Source of the DNA: Muricauda sp. SCSIO 64092 | Lineage (GTDB): Bacteria > Bacteroidota > Bacteroidia > Flavobacteriales > Flavobacteriaceae | Length of the DNA: 64,000 nt | Direction of reading: 5' to 3' | NCBI RefSeq assembly: GCF_023016285.1 | Contig: NZ_CP095413.1 | Location: forward strand, 3,551,001 to 3,615,000 | Shown here: positions 1 through 9,470 of the stretch, piece by piece | Numbering within the stretch: the first letter of the stretch is position 1 | How the letters are laid out: the number at the start of each line of letters is the position of its first letter | Position numbers and translations under genes: made by a program | Notes under the pieces: generated by a model | Database searches by the model: none | Seen by the model: the letters and a program-made list of their open reading frames with translations, nothing else | What the model was told of the DNA's origin: nothing

Positions 1-314
1 GGTTTTAGAATGTAATCAATACTGTTGTACCTAAAGGCCTCAATCGCATAGGAATCAAACGTGGTCAAGAATATTATGGGCTTTTCTATGGTCAGGGAAT
101 TCAACAATTCGAAACAGGTGCCATCACCCAAATGGATATCCATAAAAATGATATCGTAAATCGGTTGTTCACTAAAGAAGATCAGGCAATCCGAAATACT
201 GTCGAGTTCGGCAACAATTTCATGCTCAATTCCGGAATCGTTGATAAGCTTCTTAAGATATGCCGAAGATATTGGTTCATCCTCTACAATGACTATTTTC
301 AATAATTTCCCCAT
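1..314 (-). CDS. LytTR-type response regulator, N-terminal part (cut by window edge)
   Basis: Reading the minus strand from an ATG at 314 gives about 104 residues of a CheY-like receiver domain with no stop before the window edge. It opens MGKLLKIVIVEDEP (acidic pocket E-D), carries the phospho-acceptor aspartate in FMDIHLGDG, the conserved Thr in FLTTFDSYA and the Lys in DYILKP. That last motif is typical of LytTR/AlgR-type regulators, whose DNA-binding half would lie off the window. It sits 76 bp downstream of a LytS-type kinase on the same strand, so the two probably form a cognate pair. The receiver domain is seen directly; the LytTR output domain is inferred from family habit and the partner. 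Confidence 0.9.
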   Translation of the reverse strand, partial: MGKLLKIVIVEDEPISSAYLKKLINDSGIEHEIVAELDSISDCLIFFSEQPIYDIIFMDIHLGDGTCFELLNSLTIEKPIIFLTTFDSYAIEAFRYNSIDYILK

Positions 315-390
315 TTTTATAACTGAATTCACAAACCTAGTTTTAAATTATTACTTAGTTGATAAATGAGACACCAATTTTGTCGTAGTG

Positions 391-1434
391 TCACATTTTG
401 ATGAGGGGGATTTTAAGGATGAAATCATTTTCTCCTTTTACTATTTCTATTTTTTTATTGGTTAATAACTTATAGCGGTTAGCTATATTTTTTAGCCCAA
501 AACCGTTGTTGAACATGTCATTGGACTTTCTTTGCAGGTTGTTCCTTACAATGAGACAATCGTTTTGTGAAATGACATCTATGGTCAAAGGTTTTTTTCT
601 GGAAATAATATTGTGCTTAACCGCATTTTCAATACCTACTTGAAGGGCCAATGAAACAATTTTCTTTTCCTGTTCGTTGTCTTCAATCTGAAAATTGAAG
701 TTTAGGTTGTTTCCAAAACGTTGACTGAGCAGTTCAGAATACGCATTGATATACTCCATTTCTTCCTTGACAGAGACCAGGTCCTTGTCCGAGGCTTCCA
801 AAATACATTTATAGATATAAGAAAGTTTGTGCACAAATTCTTTTCCTTTTTCTTTATCCTCATCAATAAGATAAACCAGTGTATTTAAGCTATTGAAAAG
901 AAAATGAGGGCTTATTTGATTTCTTAGACTTATCAACTGTGAGGATATCCGCTCTTTTTCCATTCTTTCTTCCTTGATTTTAACCTCGTTGAGCTCAGCG
1001 TACATATGGAGCGATTCGTATATACAGATGTCCACCAGAAGAATGATGCCCCCCACAACGATTTCCATTCCGATAAATGGATCTGTATATCCGGGCAATT
1101 TTATAGCTACCAAGGGCCTTAAATACAAAATGGAAAACAGCATTAATGCCCAAAAAGGAAGGTATAACAAGGGTAATAAGGTCCATCTTCTATGCCTATT
1201 GGTATATCCGGGGTATTTTTTTACGATTGCTATATAAAAATTTCTGGTCATAATCCATAAAATGGATATTCCTATGAGTTGTATGGTCCATCTTAGGACA
1301 AAGGGAACGAAAGAAACTTCAAACAGGGCCCCACCAAAATAGATGCCCATGGAAATCGAAGTATTGAGGATTATGCCTACTATGGACAATAAGGTATCGT
1401 CAAAACCTAAAATTTTTTTTGCATTGGAAAGCAC
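391..1434 (-). CDS. LytS/YehU-family sensor histidine kinase
   Basis: This 347-residue inner-membrane sensor kinase has four or so hydrophobic segments in residues 10-140, with no separate periplasmic sensor domain, followed by a short linker. The His_kinase (PF06580) signature LRNQISPHFLFNSLN puts the phospho-histidine at about H177. A HATPase region follows (N-box around ENAVKHN, glycine-rich NGFGLKNIANR near residue 315). Kinases of this family phosphorylate LytTR response regulators, and one lies directly downstream at 1-314. The start at 1434 gives a short N-terminus before the first hydrophobic stretch. The signal sensed cannot be read from the sequence. Confidence 0.93.
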   Translation of the reverse strand: MLSNAKKILGFDDTLLSIVGIILNTSISMGIYFGGALFEVSFVPFVLRWTIQLIGISILWIMTRNFYIAIVKKYPGYTNRHRRWTLLPLLYLPFWALMLFSILYLRPLVAIKLPGYTDPFIGMEIVVGGIILLVDICIYESLHMYAELNEVKIKEERMEKERISSQLISLRNQISPHFLFNSLNTLVYLIDEDKEKGKEFVHKLSYIYKCILEASDKDLVSVKEEMEYINAYSELLSQRFGNNLNFNFQIEDNEQEKKIVSLALQVGIENAVKHNIISRKKPLTIDVISQNDCLIVRNNLQRKSNDMFNNGFGLKNIANRYKLLTNKKIEIVKGENDFILKIPLIKM

Positions 1435-1479
1435 GGATATGGGTTAGTTAATGTTGGCCGTTCTAAGGTACTAAATAAT

Positions 1480-2847
1480 CTAAAACAAGGTTTTTAAATC
1501 ATCCATTTTCAGTACGGCATTTTCCAGAATCCGTTGGGTTTCAAATGTATTCTTTTGGGGTATAAGGAAGGCCTTGAGGTCCTCAATCGAAGAAATGGAA
1601 TGCGTTATATCAATAAAACCGTATCCCACGTACACATTGTTTTCCATTAGGATAAATGCGTTTTCTTGGGCATTTCTTCCCGGTTGTCTAAGTACCAATT
1701 GTGCAATGGGCCTTGAAATGGAAGCAATGGCATTCCTGACCTTGGAATTGTATTCCGGAATGTTCTCCTTGTTTTGACAGTCGCCTTTGCAGTTGTTTTG
1801 TAGACATAGGCCACTGCTTGAGGTGGCAGGTACCAATTGGCAGTATTTGGGGCAAAGGCCGTAATCTTCACATAGTGTTTTTAAAAAGATCCGACAATCG
1901 GTTGGATTGCCAAAGGCCACCAAGGGTTTCGTTAGTTGCTTTGTAGGCGTAAACCCTAAATGTAAGATGCCATTTCGGTCTTCATAACTAAAAATACCGT
2001 ACCGTTTTACCGTACGTTTTTGTGCGCGGTTGTATTTGGGAAAATGCTCCTTTATGGCAGCAGACTCCATAAGCAATGCAATAAGTTCACTTCCGGATAG
2101 TTCAAAATCAATATTTGCAATTTCCCTACATAGACGTACCTCATGTTCGGATTTATCATAAAAATGACCCAGGACCCTTTTTTTAAGGTTTTTGGCCTTG
2201 CCTATATATATGATACTGCCCACCTGGTCCAGGAAGAAATAAATTCCAGGCTTATTGGGAATTTTGTCCACTATTTTTTTGTCCAAATGAGGTGGAAGGG
2301 TAGCTTCTTGGTTCTTTGAATTCAGGAAATCGGTCAGGATTTTTTGGGCATTTGACCTTTGTAAAAGCCGTTTAAAAAGAAGAACGGTTGCTTCGGCATC
2401 CCCTTTCGCCCTGTGTCTGTTTCTTATGGGAATACCCATGGCGGAACACAGTTTTCCCAAACTATAGGACTGTAAACCGGGAACCAGTTTTCTGGAAAGA
2501 CGAACTGTGCAAAGCTTTTTACGGATAAAGTCCACTCCCAATTGTCGGAATTCCTCTTTTATGACCCCATAATCAAAATTTACGGCATGCGCCACAAAGA
2601 CACAATCTTTGGTTATTTCCAGGACCTCATGGGCAATTTGATGAAACGTAGGTGACCGTCGCACCATTTGGTCGTCGATTCCTGTAAGTCCTGTAATAAA
2701 GAAGGGAATGGGGCATTCAGGATTCACCAAACTCGTAAATTCATCAATAATGTCCTCCCCATCGAATTTAAAAATGGAAATCTCAGTGATCTTATTCCCC
2801 TTTAGACCATTTCCAGTGGTTTCTATGTCAACAATTGCGTAATGCAT
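1480..2847 (-). CDS. DnaQ-like 3'-5' exonuclease fused to GIY-YIG endonuclease domain
   Basis: This protein of about 455 residues joins two nuclease modules. The N-terminal part is a DEDDh exonuclease: Exo I is IVDIETTGNG, Exo II is VAHAVNFDYGVI, and Exo III is RHRAKGDAEAT (H and D present). From about residue 195 comes a UvrC-type GIY-YIG domain (KPGIYFFLDQVGSIIYIGKAKNLKKR), followed by a C-terminal part with a cysteine cluster (CPKYCQL, CLQNNCKGDC) that could bind metal. This exo/GIY-YIG architecture is known in Bacteroidota and actinobacteria and is usually annotated as a DNA polymerase III epsilon-like or UvrC-like (Cho-like) repair protein. I chose the ATG at 2847 because it begins directly at the exonuclease fold (MHYAIVDIETTG); an upstream in-frame ATG at 2895 would add 16 residues of no recognisable character. 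The role in DNA repair is inferred. Confidence 0.88.
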   Translation of the reverse strand: MHYAIVDIETTGNGLKGNKITEISIFKFDGEDIIDEFTSLVNPECPIPFFITGLTGIDDQMVRRSPTFHQIAHEVLEITKDCVFVAHAVNFDYGVIKEEFRQLGVDFIRKKLCTVRLSRKLVPGLQSYSLGKLCSAMGIPIRNRHRAKGDAEATVLLFKRLLQRSNAQKILTDFLNSKNQEATLPPHLDKKIVDKIPNKPGIYFFLDQVGSIIYIGKAKNLKKRVLGHFYDKSEHEVRLCREIANIDFELSGSELIALLMESAAIKEHFPKYNRAQKRTVKRYGIFSYEDRNGILHLGFTPTKQLTKPLVAFGNPTDCRIFLKTLCEDYGLCPKYCQLVPATSSSGLCLQNNCKGDCQNKENIPEYNSKVRNAIASISRPIAQLVLRQPGRNAQENAFILMENNVYVGYGFIDITHSISSIEDLKAFLIPQKNTFETQRILENAVLKMDDLKTLF

Positions 2848-2934
2848 GTGGTAGGACAAGTTACATAAAGCCCATGAAGTCATCCTAAAAAACAAGGAAG
2901 TAAACCGGAAACCGTATCATTTGATTTTACGCCT

Positions 2935-3729
2935 TTACTCGAAGCAAAGACCTTTATCTTCACAGAAAGTTTGTTTGATCTGTTCCTCGGTCAATCCCAA
3001 TAGTTCAAACTCAAGACGAACCCCACTAAGTGCTTTCATCTTTTCTTCAAAACTTTCTTCTCCCAAGAGATAAAAGGAATAGTATTCCAAATCCTCGGGG
3101 TTTGGGTTGGGTTCGGACGCAACGGACCAATAATAGGTGGTGTCGGGTTTTAGGGAAATGCTCTGTGGGCCTATCACAATGGTATTTCCATTGGTGGCTA
3201 TTTTAAAAGGGCTTTTTGTATCGCCCTCTTGCAGAAAAAAGTAGCTTAGGCCCGTAGGATTTGGTTTTGTCCATACAAAGGGAATTTCACGCATGAAAAG
3301 ACTTACGTCATTTTCCGGACTTTGGAGGGATACGGAATTGATCGACTTCAACACTATATTAGTGCCCTGTTTTTCATTCTCATCCCACAGTTTTTTCCAT
3401 ATATCCTTCAAATAGGTAAAAGAAAATGGCCCCTGTTTTTCCTTTTTGGTGTAACGCTTTATACGTGTATAAGGAACAATGACCTTTTTTTTCAATTCGT
3501 ACATTACACCATTGGTATCGGTAAGAAGTACTTCATCCCCCTCGTCCAATGTCAGAAAATGACCAGCTTTGATAAACATACCCTTGCTTAAGACAATGGA
3601 GTCGTTCAACATCGCCCCACCTTGTACCTGAAATACGCAATAACCGGTTTCCAACTGTTGCGCCCATGAGGATTGAATGCCTGCAAAGCTTCCAATGACC
3701 AACAATACCGCTAAAAAAGACTTTTCCAT
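2935..3729 (-). CDS. secreted protein of unknown function, FecR-like N-terminal region
   Basis: About 264 residues with a clear signal peptide (MEKSFLAVLLVIGSFAG up to SSWAQ). The mature N-terminus (FQVQGGAMLNDSIVLSKGMF ... LDEGDEVLLTD) has the short beta-strand rhythm of FecR-like domains, which is a resemblance only. The middle is lysine-rich, and the region around PFVWTKPNPTGLSYFF ... DTTYYWSV looks like a fibronectin-like strand pattern. I chose the ATG at 3729 over 3762 because it places the signal peptide at the very start. The gene lies on the same strand as the ECF sigma gene, 200 bp downstream of it, but there is no proof of a shared transcript. No function can be assigned. Confidence 0.7.
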   Translation of the reverse strand: MEKSFLAVLLVIGSFAGIQSSWAQQLETGYCVFQVQGGAMLNDSIVLSKGMFIKAGHFLTLDEGDEVLLTDTNGVMYELKKKVIVPYTRIKRYTKKEKQGPFSFTYLKDIWKKLWDENEKQGTNIVLKSINSVSLQSPENDVSLFMREIPFVWTKPNPTGLSYFFLQEGDTKSPFKIATNGNTIVIGPQSISLKPDTTYYWSVASEPNPNPEDLEYYSFYLLGEESFEEKMKALSGVRLEFELLGLTEEQIKQTFCEDKGLCFE

Positions 3730-3932
3730 ACTTACTTTTCTTTTATATTGTCGAGGGTCCAATGGTACACAAGTTACTTATGTTTTCGTTAGCGAAAAAA
3801 GGAAAACCTTATGGATCGATGTGCTTTTTGTTTCGGTGATGTAAAATACTGGGTGAAAGGTACATTGGTATTGGGCCTGTTTGCCTTGCCGGGTATGGAA
3901 AGAATAATGGGAAGTCCGTTGTTCAAAAAGTT

Positions 3933-4520
3933 TCACTTTCCCTTAAAAACGAGAAAAAGCAATGCTTGGATTTTTGGACGAAGTTGCTTCCGAAGTCTTG
4001 AAAACGCCTTTGTGATCTGTGCCTCTACGGTTTTGACGGAGATGTTGAGATATTGGGATATTTCCTGGTTGGTCAATCCCTCTTTTTTACTCATCACAAA
4101 TATGCGCCTGCACTTCTCAGGAAGTTTGTTGATTTCTGAATTGACGAGTTCAATGAGCATATCGTTCTTGTTGGAATTCTCATGGGCCATTATCGAATTC
4201 AAGGTTTTAAAATAGCGCTCTTCAAGTGAGGACATGGACTTTTGCCTCCGATAGGTATCCACAAACTCATTGTAGGTAAGTTTATGAAGGTATGCCTTTA
4301 GGGATTGTTCAGGTTTAAGTCCCGCTCGGTGCTCCCATACCTTCAAAAACACATTTTGGACAATATCCTGGGATTTTGCCTCATCCCGTATTAAACCATA
4401 GGCAAACACACAAAGTAGATGATGGTATTCCTGGATAAGGAAAGAAAATGCCCTTTCGTCCCCCATCCTTAGAAATTCAATCAGAACACTATGTTCCCTG
4501 AATTCCAACATACGGTCCAT
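3933..4520 (-). CDS. ECF-type RNA polymerase sigma factor (FecI-like group)
   Basis: A 195-residue sigma-70 family protein of the extracytoplasmic-function group. Region 2 is visible as FLIQEYHHLLCVFAYGLIRDEAKSQD with the typical IVQNVFLKVWEHR, and region 4 as INKLPEKCRRIFVMSKKEGLTNQEISQYLNISVKTVEAQI, including the helix-turn-helix. Length and order match Bacteroidota FecI-like sigma factors that switch on SusC/SusD loci. It is transcribed divergently from the FecR anti-sigma gene at 4727, whereas such pairs more often lie in one operon. It would direct RNA polymerase to the downstream SusCD operon once released by FecR; that regulatory role is inferred from context. Confidence 0.93.
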   Translation of the reverse strand: MDRMLEFREHSVLIEFLRMGDERAFSFLIQEYHHLLCVFAYGLIRDEAKSQDIVQNVFLKVWEHRAGLKPEQSLKAYLHKLTYNEFVDTYRRQKSMSSLEERYFKTLNSIMAHENSNKNDMLIELVNSEINKLPEKCRRIFVMSKKEGLTNQEISQYLNISVKTVEAQITKAFSRLRKQLRPKIQALLFLVFKGK

Positions 4521-4726
4521 TTTGATGATTCATAGAGCGGAATACGATTTGTCTCGAGGGAGCGCATAAAAACCATGCTGCCCTCTTAAAGGGGTTGAAT
4601 TTTGGTTAAATGGAAGAATCCTTAAATGTCCAGATTGTTCACTACTAAATGTACAATTTTTAAAAAAAACATAAAAAAAGTAGGGGTGTTGTCGATTTGC
4701 TCCGTATTAAGTTAAAAAGGTGTTAA

Positions 4727-5875
4727 ATGTCTACCCAAAAAGCCTATTACCTTATTGTTAAATTTCTTTCTGACAAGTTGAACGAAGAGGAAAGAAAACA
4801 ACTTGAAACCCTACTTGAAGATCCTGAAAATGAAAACTTATTTTCAGAACTGGTACACACCAACTTTGCCTCCGAGTACAGCCTAAAGGAATTTTCCTCT
4901 GCCGGACTTCAAAAAGTCCTTCGGGAAAAAATCTGTAGTGAAAAGCGTCCTTTACGGGTAAAAAAAATGCAACCTATCCTGAAATATGCTGCCGTATTGG
5001 TCCTTATTTTGGGAATCGGCTACTTTTTTAGTGAATACCTTTTTGTAACGGATCAAGGTAACGGTAAAATCATTCCGAAAGACGATGCCATTGTACTTGA
5101 GCTCGAAGATGGGAAAACCGAGATTTTGAACCCATTGGTTTCCAAAGCGGTTCAAAACGATCAAGGCTTGGTTGTGGGCCAACAAGAGAAAAATGTAATT
5201 AGGTATACGAACAAGTCGGATGTTGAAACCATAGTGTACAATACCCTACATGTACCTTATGGCAAACGATTTGACTTGGTCCTTTCGGACGGGACAAAGG
5301 TTTATCTCAATGCCGGGACCTCATTAAAGTATCCAGTGAAGTTTTTGCCCGGAAAGAAACGGGAAGTGTTTCTGAGTGGGGAAGCATTCTTTGATGTGGA
5401 AAAAGACCGGGAACATCCCTTTGTTGTAAATGCGAATGAAATGGATGTTGAGGTACTGGGGACCAAATTTGTGGTGTCCCTCTATGAGGAAGATGCCTCA
5501 ACTTCTGTTGTTTTAGTGGAAGGTGCCGTTGATCTGTCCATAGAAAATACCGGGAAGAACACACTTTTGGCTCCTGGGACAATGGGGGTTTTGGATTCCG
5601 GTACCACCGAAATCATAACAAAAACGGTCGACACCAATTTTTATACGTCTTGGATGGATGGAGTTTTAATATTCAGGGGCCAGACATTTGGAGCAATCGC
5701 AAAGAAACTGGAGCGCATCTACAATGTAAGTATAGACAACGAAAACACTGATTTCAATAACGAAGTTTTCAATGCAAGCTTCAACAATGAGTCCATTGAA
5801 AACATATTGGTCTACTTCAAGGACAGCTACGAAATGGAATACACCATAGAAAATGGAAAAGTCATAATTAAATAA
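4727..5875 (+). CDS. FecR-family anti-sigma factor
   Basis: A 382-residue inner-membrane regulator. Residues 1-80 form the cytoplasmic sigma-binding part, and a single hydrophobic segment (LKYAAVLVLILGIGYFF, near residues 85-105) spans the membrane. A periplasmic FecR domain follows (VPYGKRFDLVLSDGTKVYLN, then LSGEAFFDVEKDREHPF), and a C-terminal DUF4974 domain (TFGAIAKKLERIYNVSID ... NESIENILVYFK). In known systems FecR senses the STN domain of a loaded TonB-dependent transducer and frees the sigma factor. The SusC protein 140 bp downstream has exactly such an N-terminal STN domain, so sigma, FecR and SusC form a plausible signal relay. Confidence 0.95.
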   Translation: MSTQKAYYLIVKFLSDKLNEEERKQLETLLEDPENENLFSELVHTNFASEYSLKEFSSAGLQKVLREKICSEKRPLRVKKMQPILKYAAVLVLILGIGYFFSEYLFVTDQGNGKIIPKDDAIVLELEDGKTEILNPLVSKAVQNDQGLVVGQQEKNVIRYTNKSDVETIVYNTLHVPYGKRFDLVLSDGTKVYLNAGTSLKYPVKFLPGKKREVFLSGEAFFDVEKDREHPFVVNANEMDVEVLGTKFVVSLYEEDASTSVVLVEGAVDLSIENTGKNTLLAPGTMGVLDSGTTEIITKTVDTNFYTSWMDGVLIFRGQTFGAIAKKLERIYNVSIDNENTDFNNEVFNASFNNESIENILVYFKDSYEMEYTIENGKVIIK

Positions 5876-6015
5876 TAAATCAATGAAATAGAGAACCAAA
5901 TAAACACAGAAGTTGTGAAATGGGGTGCAAAAAACCGAAGAATGTTGCAGCATTCCTCGGTATTAGAAGGATGACCATCCCAGAGGGACTAATCAATAAC
6001 TAACGATTCAAAAAT

Positions 6016-9000
6016 ATGAAAAAACCTCCAAAGGAAAGTTGGGGCAATTCCTACACTTTCAAATTTGATTTGAAGATGAAAATTACCACGTTCTTCCTGA
6101 TTACAGTAATTTTTGGTATGTACGCGGACGACAGTTATTCGCAACGAACACGAATAACACTCAATGTAAAGGACATTCTTATATCAGAAGTCTTTGATGA
6201 AATTGAAAAGACAACCGAATTTAAATTTATCTATAGCATAAATAATGTGGATTTGGAACGGAAGGTTTCCATAAACGTAGAGCAGCTTAGGATCCACAAT
6301 GTGCTACAATCTTTATTCTATAATACCAGTACCGTCTATAAATTAAGGGGTAGGCAGGTTATTTTGACAAAACTGCCACCACCTGCCCCAAAGATTGAGG
6401 TAAGTGATAGCCTCCAATTGGCACAGGAAAAATGGATAGTACGGGGTTTGGTAGTGGATAACTTGGGAGTTCCACTGCCAGGGGTTTCCGTTGTGGAGAA
6501 AGGGACAACCAATGGTGTGGCTTCGGATTTTGATGGCAATTTCGAGATTATCGTGGAAGAAGGAGCGGTATTGGTTTTCTCCTCGATCGGTTTCCTCTCA
6601 TTGGAACTGGCTGCCAGTCCAGACTTCATGAATATAAAGATGAAGGAAAACATCAGTGAACTGGAGGAGGTGATTGTGGTTGCACAAGGTATTACCAAGG
6701 ACCGAAAGGCCTTGGGCTTTGGAGTTGCAAAAGTCAATACCGCAGAGACCGAAGGTCGACCGGAGGCCGATGTTACCAGAACATTGCAGGGCAAGATTGC
6801 CGGTGTACAAATTACACCAAGTAGCGGTAGTAGCGGTGATTTTACCAATATTACAGTTAGGGGCAACCTATCACTGACCCAAGGGAACAACGCATTGATT
6901 GTAGTGGACAATGTGCCTTTTTCCGGTAATCTCTTGGATATTGATCCCAATAGTATTGCAAATATTACCGTATTAAAAGGGCTAAATGCGTCTGTTCTCT
7001 ACGGAAGCTTGGGAAGAAACGGGGTAATTCTCATTGAGACCAAAAGCGGGAGTGCAAAAGTGGGCAAAAGAAGTTTTACGGCCAGGCTCTCACAGACCGC
7101 TTATACCAATAACGTTGCCAACCTCCCAGATTTTCAAAATACTTATGGCGTAGGAAACAATCTGGTAACGGATGCAAGTACCGTGGGAAACCTTGGAAGC
7201 AATGGTGCCCGTTTCACTGATGTGGATTTTGTTCCCCATCCACTTGCGGGAAACCCGAGCTTCCCTGAGTTTCCAGCGAATGCTGTAGTGCCCTTTGAGC
7301 CCGTTCCTAATAACGTAAGGGATTTTTTTAATACGGGGATTGGTCAGATTACGGCACTTAATATTGATGCTACAGGGGAAAAAACCTCCTTGAACTTTTC
7401 ATTGGGCTATACTTCAGAAGGTGGTATTTTAGGAAACAATGACTTTCAAAGATTCAATATTGGCGTAGGAGGCACCGCCCAACTTACGGATAAACTTAAA
7501 TTGTCCTCTTCCATTTCCTACAGCGCCAGAACAAGAAACTCCTATGTTCCCGTAGATATTCTTAACGATGGTGAACAAGAGGACATCCTTCAGAACCTGT
7601 ATATTGTCCCAAGAAGTCTGGATATCCATAGTTTGCCCTTTGAAGATCCTTTAACAGGTGCCAGCGTATATTACCGGTCCAATCGTGAAAACCCTTTGTG
7701 GACTTTGGAGAATACCGGTAGGGAACGAACAACGAGAAGGATCAACGGTGTTACAAACCTTACTTATGAATTCAATAAGAACCATAGATTAAAATACAGG
7801 GGCGCATTCCAGTATCAAACTGTGAATCAACTAACATTCAGAAATAGGGGAGGTGTAACCGATGATATTGAGGATAGCCTTGGTTCGTTGAACCTTGATG
7901 CGTTTACCGAAACGATTGCGGATAATACCCTGATTTTTGAATCCAATTTTCAGCTATCCGATCATATAGGCCTGGATTCGCAAATTGGGGTCAATTCCAG
8001 ATTTGAGGTTGATACATCACAAGAAACCGATCTCAATGACCAAATCGTTTTTGGGGTGCTAAGACCCAACAATTTTAGGGTGCCCGACCAGGGAGACTAT
8101 GATGAGGGTAAGGAAAACCTTTTGGGCGTATTTGGTCAATTTGATTTCAACTACAATCAATATTTATACTTGAACCTATCGGGCAGGTTGGACAAAGGTT
8201 CTACTGTGGAAAGTGAGAATCAAAACTTGTTCTATCCCGGAGTTTCACTGTCATTCATTCCTACCTCGGCCTTTGACTTCAAGAATAGTTTTGTCAATTT
8301 TTTAAAAATTAGGGCTGCCTATGCCACTTCTGCTGGGTTTCCAGGGAGGTTCAATACCAGGAACAGGTTAATTTCCGACCCCAGGAATTTTAGTGACATC
8401 AATGGCAATTTAATTGTGGCCAATAACTTTTCCAGAACGTTAGGAAATATTGGTCTGGGCCCAGAATTGCACAGGGAATTTGAACTGGGTTTGGAAGGTA
8501 ATTTTTTCGATAATGCCATTACATTACAGGTCTCCGCGTTCAACAGAATCTCCGAAGATCAAATTTTTGAAACTGAGGTTGCCCGCTCAACCGGTTTTGA
8601 TGATACGTTTATCAATGCAGGAAGGCTGGATACCCGAGGGTTGGAACTGGATTTGAGCGTAAGCCTTTTTAGGAAATCGGAATTTAACTGGGACATCCGG
8701 AACACCTTTGCCACATTTACAACGGAAGTTGTGGAATTGGCGAACAATGCAACACGTCTGGAAGGAGATCAGGATTTGGTGGTGGGTGAGGACCTGGGCG
8801 CTATTTTGGGGAGCTACGTAATGCGCGACCCAAATGGGAATGCCCTCATCAACCCAGCAACAGGGGTGGTAATAGCCAGTGATGATGTAGGGTTGCAGCC
8901 TGAGGTGATCGGGAGCACAATTCCCGATTTTACGGCCACTTCCATTCACACCTTCCGATACAAAAACTTCAGTTTGTCCACACAGTTGGAATACACGCAC

Positions 9001-9453
9001 GGGGGTGATTTATTGTCACCTGTTGTGGAGCTGCTTTTGGAAAGGGGAATTACCACAGATACACGGAACAGGGAAGGAAGTTTCCTGGTTCCGGGAGTGT
9101 TAGGTGATGTTTTTACTGGCCAACCACTTTTGGATGCCAATGGGAACACCATTCCCAACACTTCCCAAATCACGGGGAACAATGCAGTTTTCGCCAATTT
9201 CTACGACCCCGATGAAAACATCACTTTTGATGCTTCCGTTTTCAGGATACGGGAGATAGCCCTATCCTATAGCCTAACCAAGGATGTAGTGGGTAAATTG
9301 CCCTTTCAAAGTATTGATTTTTCCGTAAGCGGAAGAAACGTTTTCTTCCATGCCCCTAACTTTCCTAGTGGAATCAACCTCGATCCCGAAACAGTGGAGT
9401 TGACCACACCTACCACAAGAAGATATGCCTTCACGGTTTCCGTTAATTTCTAA
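6016..9453 (+). CDS. SusC/RagA-type TonB-dependent transducer/transporter
   Basis: An 1145-residue outer-membrane receptor. After an extended N-terminus and signal sequence (KMKITTFFLITVIFGMY) comes an STN (secretin/TonB N-terminal) domain at about residues 45-120 (ISEVFDEIEKTTEFKFIYS). A carboxypeptidase-D regulatory-like domain follows (VRGLVVDNLGVPLPGVSVVE, residues ~142-215), then a plug (residues ~225-345: LQGKIAGVQITPSSGSSGD, IVVDNVPFSGN) and a barrel ending in aromatic-rich RRYAFTVSVNF. The STN domain marks it as a signal-transducing receptor coupled to the FecR/sigma pair upstream. SusD begins only 17 bp after its stop. The ligand is unknown: the downstream genes include no recognisable glycoside hydrolase or lyase. 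Confidence 0.96.
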   Translation: MKKPPKESWGNSYTFKFDLKMKITTFFLITVIFGMYADDSYSQRTRITLNVKDILISEVFDEIEKTTEFKFIYSINNVDLERKVSINVEQLRIHNVLQSLFYNTSTVYKLRGRQVILTKLPPPAPKIEVSDSLQLAQEKWIVRGLVVDNLGVPLPGVSVVEKGTTNGVASDFDGNFEIIVEEGAVLVFSSIGFLSLELAASPDFMNIKMKENISELEEVIVVAQGITKDRKALGFGVAKVNTAETEGRPEADVTRTLQGKIAGVQITPSSGSSGDFTNITVRGNLSLTQGNNALIVVDNVPFSGNLLDIDPNSIANITVLKGLNASVLYGSLGRNGVILIETKSGSAKVGKRSFTARLSQTAYTNNVANLPDFQNTYGVGNNLVTDASTVGNLGSNGARFTDVDFVPHPLAGNPSFPEFPANAVVPFEPVPNNVRDFFNTGIGQITALNIDATGEKTSLNFSLGYTSEGGILGNNDFQRFNIGVGGTAQLTDKLKLSSSISYSARTRNSYVPVDILNDGEQEDILQNLYIVPRSLDIHSLPFEDPLTGASVYYRSNRENPLWTLENTGRERTTRRINGVTNLTYEFNKNHRLKYRGAFQYQTVNQLTFRNRGGVTDDIEDSLGSLNLDAFTETIADNTLIFESNFQLSDHIGLDSQIGVNSRFEVDTSQETDLNDQIVFGVLRPNNFRVPDQGDYDEGKENLLGVFGQFDFNYNQYLYLNLSGRLDKGSTVESENQNLFYPGVSLSFIPTSAFDFKNSFVNFLKIRAAYATSAGFPGRFNTRNRLISDPRNFSDINGNLIVANNFSRTLGNIGLGPELHREFELGLEGNFFDNAITLQVSAFNRISEDQIFETEVARSTGFDDTFINAGRLDTRGLELDLSVSLFRKSEFNWDIRNTFATFTTEVVELANNATRLEGDQDLVVGEDLGAILGSYVMRDPNGNALINPATGVVIASDDVGLQPEVIGSTIPDFTATSIHTFRYKNFSLSTQLEYTHGGDLLSPVVELLLERGITTDTRNREGSFLVPGVLGDVFTGQPLLDANGNTIPNTSQITGNNAVFANFYDPDENITFDASVFRIREIALSYSLTKDVVGKLPFQSIDFSVSGRNVFFHAPNFPSGINLDPETVELTTPTTRRYAFTVSVNF

Positions 9454-9470
9454 ATGCTAATTTGAGAAAG

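Noticed and set aside
3811..4215. 134-codon plus-strand frame
   Set aside because: It overlaps the sigma-factor gene in antisense; the sigma regions 2 and 4 on the minus strand are unmistakable.
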